From: Streptoalloteichus hindustanus
GTDB taxonomy: Bacteria > Actinomycetota > Actinomycetes > Mycobacteriales > Pseudonocardiaceae
Reading direction: 5' to 3'
DNA: 64,000 bases
Assembly: GCF_900129375.1 (NCBI RefSeq)
Contig: NZ_FQVN01000015.1
Location: 58,488 to 122,487, forward strand
In this document: positions 61,518 to 64,000 of the stretch, piece by piece
Numbering within the stretch: position 1 is the stretch's first letter
Layout of the letters: every line of letters begins with the position of its first letter
Notes under the pieces: generated by a model
The model's input: only the letters and a program-made list of their open reading frames with translations
Databases searched by the model: none
Told to the model about the DNA's origin: nothing
Made by a program: the position numbers and the translations under genes

Positions 61518-62435
61518 TCAGAGCTGGATGCCGCGCTCCGCCAGCCAGGGCAGAGGATTGATCTTCTGGCTGCCGTTGAGCCACACCTCGAAGTGCAGGT
61601 GCGGGCCGGTGGACTGACCGCGGTTGCCCATCGTGGCGATCTGGGTGCCCGCCTTCACCTGCTGGCCGGCGCTGGCGAGGATCTCGTTGACGTGGCCGTA
61701 GACGCTGATCGTCCCGTCGGTGTGCCGCACCCGGACCCACAGGCCGAAGCCGCTGGCCGGGCCGGCCTCGACGACCACGCCGTCGGCCACGGAGCGCACC
61801 GGGGTGCCGATCGCGTTGGCGATGTCGACGCCCTTGTGGGTCGTGCCCCAGCGGGCGCCGAAGCCCGAGGTGAACACGCCCTCGGCCGGCTTGACGTACA
61901 GCGGCTGCCGGGCGGCGGCCTCCCTGGCGGCCCGCTCCCGCTCGGCGGCGGCCGCGGCGGCCTTCGCCGCCGCCTCCTGGGCGGCGCGCTCGGCGGCGGC
62001 CTGCGCCTCCTGCGCCGCCTTCTCCGCCGCGGCGGCCTGCTCGCCGGCCACCCTGGCCACCTGGTCGGCCTGGAGCTGGGCGGCGCGGCCGAGCTCGGCG
62101 GCGTCCCACGCCGGGTCGGCGATCTGGGCGGCCGGCAGCACCTCGGGCGCGGTGGCCCTGGTCACCGAGGAGGCGAGCTGGGCGGTGTCGCCCAGCGGGG
62201 TGATCTCGCCGGCGGCCCGGCCGACGGCGTCGACGTGGGTGGCGCCGACCGCGAACGCGCCGGCGACCAGAGCGGCCACCACGACGCGGGTACGCACGAC
62301 AGAAGCGGAGGGAAGCTGCCGGTGAACACCCCGGACGCCCTGGGCCACGCGCCGGAGCGCGGCCCTGGGAGCCGGGGAGGGGTGCTCACCGCGGGAAACG
62401 CGGTGTCGAGCCAATGTTCGGGGACCTTCCATCAC
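61518..62435 (-). CDS. M23 family metallopeptidase (cell-wall endopeptidase)
   Basis: A 305-residue exported peptidase. The N-terminus has a basic segment and a membrane or signal segment (about 48-70, TRVVVAALVAGAFAVGA), then a long Ala/Glu/Arg coiled coil (about 115-175), then the M23 domain: zinc motif HKGVDIAN (HxxxD) and GPHLHFEVW (HxH). Such proteins cut peptidoglycan cross-bridges or activate amidases in cell division. The coiled coil suggests an EnvC-like partner function. Confidence 0.9.
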   Translation of the reverse strand: MMEGPRTLARHRVSRGEHPSPAPRAALRRVAQGVRGVHRQLPSASVVRTRVVVAALVAGAFAVGATHVDAVGRAAGEITPLGDTAQLASSVTRATAPEVLPAAQIADPAWDAAELGRAAQLQADQVARVAGEQAAAAEKAAQEAQAAAERAAQEAAAKAAAAAAERERAAREAAARQPLYVKPAEGVFTSGFGARWGTTHKGVDIANAIGTPVRSVADGVVVEAGPASGFGLWVRVRHTDGTISVYGHVNEILASAGQQVKAGTQIATMGNRGQSTGPHLHFEVWLNGSQKINPLPWLAERGIQL

Positions 62436-62893
62436 TCGGGGAGGTCTGGTCCGGAACGACCGGCGGGGGAGGCCGGCGACATCGACACGGGGGATTGTCG
62501 ATCTTGTGTCCCGATCTTGACCAAACCGTGATTTCCAGCCGTCGACGCTAACGGCCAGTTACCGAGCAGGGCAAGTGGGAGTGAGTTTCCTCGCCATACG
62601 GGCGAGCAACCCCGGCAAATCCCCACTCTCAGTAACCGATCTCCCTCTCCGGGTCAGCTCGATTCGCAGCGGCACACGGTCCGGCACTCGTCCTCGCGAA
62701 CTGTTCCTGGGGCGCACAGCCACGACCCAAACGGCAACGACGGCCACTCGCAGGGCCGCCAGCGCATCTCCACCCGGAAGAGATCGCGACGGGCCGCGCC
62801 CACTGGCCGCCCACGGACACCAGCACCGGGGCCTGGCCCACCAGCGGCCGTCAACACGGTGGCCTTCCCAGAAGCGGGGGATAGCCTGCCCCG
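62436..62893. other. divergent intergenic region, M23 / methyltransferase
   Basis: These 458 bases hold promoters for both flanking genes. Because M23 and Rpf genes in actinobacteria can be under a ydaO riboswitch, I looked for its GGGGAACC-type core and did not find it. No small gene is evident. Confidence 0.4.
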
Positions 62894-63691
62894 ATGAGCG
62901 AGGCAGACCGAGAGCGCCTGCGGGCGACGTTCACCGAAGACGCCGAGCTCTACGACCGGTGCCGGCCCACGTACCCGCCCGCGCTGTTCGACGACCTGGC
63001 CGCCCTGGTCCCCCTCACCCCGGCCAGCCGCGTCCTGGAGATCGGGTGCGGCACCGGTCAGGCCACCCTGCCGCTGGCCCGCCTCGGCTGCGCCGTCACC
63101 GCGGTCGAACTGGGCGCGGAGATGGCGGCCGTCGCCCGGCGCAAGCTCGTCCCGTTCCCGTCGGTGCGCTTCGAGGTCACGTCGTTCGAGGAGTGGCCCC
63201 TCCCCGCCGAGGGGTTCGACCTCGTCCTCGCGGCGACGTCCTTCCACTGGGTCGACCCGGCGGTGCGGACGGCCAAGGCCGCGGACGCCCTGCGTCCCGA
63301 CGGCGCCCTGGCCGTGATCTCAACGCACCACGTCGCCGGCGGCACCGCGGCCTTCTTCGTCGACGTCCAGGAGTTCTACGAGCGCTTCATGCCCGGCACC
63401 TCGCCGAACCTCCGCCTCACCGCGGCCGACGACATCCCGCGCGACAGCGGTGAGTTCGACCAGTCGGGCCGGTTCGGGCCCGTGCGGTTCCTCCGCTACG
63501 AGTGGGAGCAGCTCTACACCACCAGCGAGTACCTCGACCTGCTGTTCACGTACTCCAACCACCGGGCGTTGTCCGCCACGGCACGGCAGGCCCTGTTCTC
63601 GGACATCAGGCGTCTGATCGACGACAACCACGGCGGCAGAATCACCAAGCGGTATCTGACGGAATTCGCCCTGGCGCACCGCGCCCAGTAA
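62894..63691 (+). CDS. class I SAM-dependent methyltransferase
   Basis: A 265-residue methyltransferase with motif I VLEIGCGTGQATLPLA and acidic loop VTAVELGAEM, then FDLVLAATSFHWVDP, the signature of the UbiE/Methyltransf_11 branch that includes trans-aconitate-like methyltransferases. Substrate unknown. It is the last plus-strand gene and converges on the rRNA operon's terminators. Confidence 0.88.
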   Translation: MSEADRERLRATFTEDAELYDRCRPTYPPALFDDLAALVPLTPASRVLEIGCGTGQATLPLARLGCAVTAVELGAEMAAVARRKLVPFPSVRFEVTSFEEWPLPAEGFDLVLAATSFHWVDPAVRTAKAADALRPDGALAVISTHHVAGGTAAFFVDVQEFYERFMPGTSPNLRLTAADDIPRDSGEFDQSGRFGPVRFLRYEWEQLYTTSEYLDLLFTYSNHRALSATARQALFSDIRRLIDDNHGGRITKRYLTEFALAHRAQ

Positions 63692-63846
63692 GCGTTCGGA
63701 TTTCTGTCACCGCTCCCGGCCTCCGAGAGGCTCACCGGCCGACATGGGCTCTACCTGCCCGTTCAACCCGCTTCAAGCGCGAGTCCGCACGTTCTCGGGA
63801 CAGCCCCCACCCGCCCCAGAGGACAAGCCCCCCACCAACAAAAAAA

Positions 63847-63869
63847 GGGGGCCCCACAAGGAACCCCCC
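63847..63869 (-). terminator. second rho-independent terminator of the rRNA operon
   Basis: On the minus strand GGGGG (63869-63865) pairs with CCCCC (63851-63847), followed directly by a run of seven T (63846-63840). It lies just beyond the first terminator. Confidence 0.7.
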
Positions 63870-63890
63870 ACACACACCCCACAAAAGATT

Positions 63891-63919
63891 GTGGCCCGCA
63901 CCACAACGGTGCGGGCCAC
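63891..63919 (-). terminator. first rho-independent terminator of the rRNA operon
   Basis: GTGGCCCGCACC (63891-63902) and GGTGCGGGCCAC (63908-63919) form a perfect 12-bp stem with a five-base loop, followed on the minus strand by AATCTTTT. It begins 14 bases after the 5S end. Confidence 0.9.
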
Positions 63920-63932
63920 AACCCCAACAAAA

Positions 63933-64000
63933 GTTCGGCGGCGTCCTACTCTCCCACACCCCCACGAGTGCAGTACCATCGGCGCTGGAGGACTTAGCTT
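63933..64000 (-). rRNA. rrf: 5S ribosomal RNA, 3' end only
   Basis: The minus strand from the window edge reads GATGGTACTGC, then GGGAGAGTAGGACGCCGCCGAAC to 63933, the conserved 3' half of actinobacterial 5S rRNA. About 68 bases are inside the window; the rest, and presumably the 23S and 16S genes, lie to the right. Confidence 0.95.

Noticed and set aside
62436..62893. ydaO (c-di-AMP) riboswitch upstream of the M23 gene
   Set aside because: The conserved core sequences were not found on the minus strand in this gap.
1..64000. tRNA genes, insertion sequences or prophage genes
   Set aside because: I looked for T-loop-like GGTTCGA motifs, transposase signatures and phage structural or integrase genes and saw none; a tRNAscan and IS search would be needed to be certain.

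Overview
This is a high-GC actinobacterial chromosome segment. GTG starts, strong GGAGG-type ribosome sites, an Scr1/DUF397 cassette, large LuxR-type ATPase regulators, MurT/GatD and a class III lanthipeptide locus all fit the Pseudonocardiaceae (Saccharothrix/Actinosynnema/Lentzea-like). That placement is inferred from gene content and composition only. The right edge holds the 3' end of a 5S rRNA gene on the minus strand, so an rRNA operon enters from the right.

Layout. 1-2 kb: a PCMT-like (possibly FxLD-type) methyltransferase and an APH-fold phosphotransferase. 2.1-5.2 kb: a small protein behind a possible iron box, then a six-gene minus-strand operon holding a divergent hydroxymethylbilane synthase paralogue, a Nudix protein and four small proteins. 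5.5-7.5 kb: an Scr1-type XRE regulator with a tandemly expanded DUF397 family, one copy carrying a nonsense mutation. 7.5-16 kb: ferritin, a secreted PIG-L deacetylase with a sugar-binding tail, and a carbohydrate locus (ABC importer, PfkB kinase, GH4 glycosidase). 16-19 kb: a Tat-exported cupin, an NRAMP Mn transporter and a LysR regulator. 19-25 kb: PCMT, a glycosyltransferase-like protein, a repeat-rich regulator and an NAD(P)-dependent oxidoreductase.

25.5-32.9 kb is the most interesting part: a compact, apparently uncharacterised class III lanthipeptide cluster. It has an atypical response regulator, LanKC, a 34-residue precursor with an ILELQ leader motif, an MFS exporter and a prolyl-oligopeptidase. 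The precursor has a Pro-rich segment before its putative core, which matches leader removal by the Pro-specific protease.

33-45.6 kb: MurT/GatD (lipid II amidation), an MTHFS-like protein, 17-bp tandem repeats and a long stem structure, a LAL regulator, a winged-helix regulator, an AhpD-like protein divergent from a MocR regulator with visible operators, an MFS transporter and an EI24 protein. 45.7-48 kb: an AraC regulator, then a 14-repeat type I-E-like CRISPR array with two repeat variants and no cas genes in the window, followed by a DUF4177-like gene and an isolated degenerate repeat. 48-64 kb: a VOC protein, a class I/II aminotransferase, an MpaB-type oxygenase, hemerythrin, pyruvate phosphate dikinase, a class IV aminotransferase, an IF2-N-like small protein, peptide deformylase, an SMR/TetR pair, a secreted alpha/beta hydrolase, a membrane protein, a metallophosphoesterase, an M23 peptidase, a methyltransferase, and tandem terminators ending the rRNA operon.
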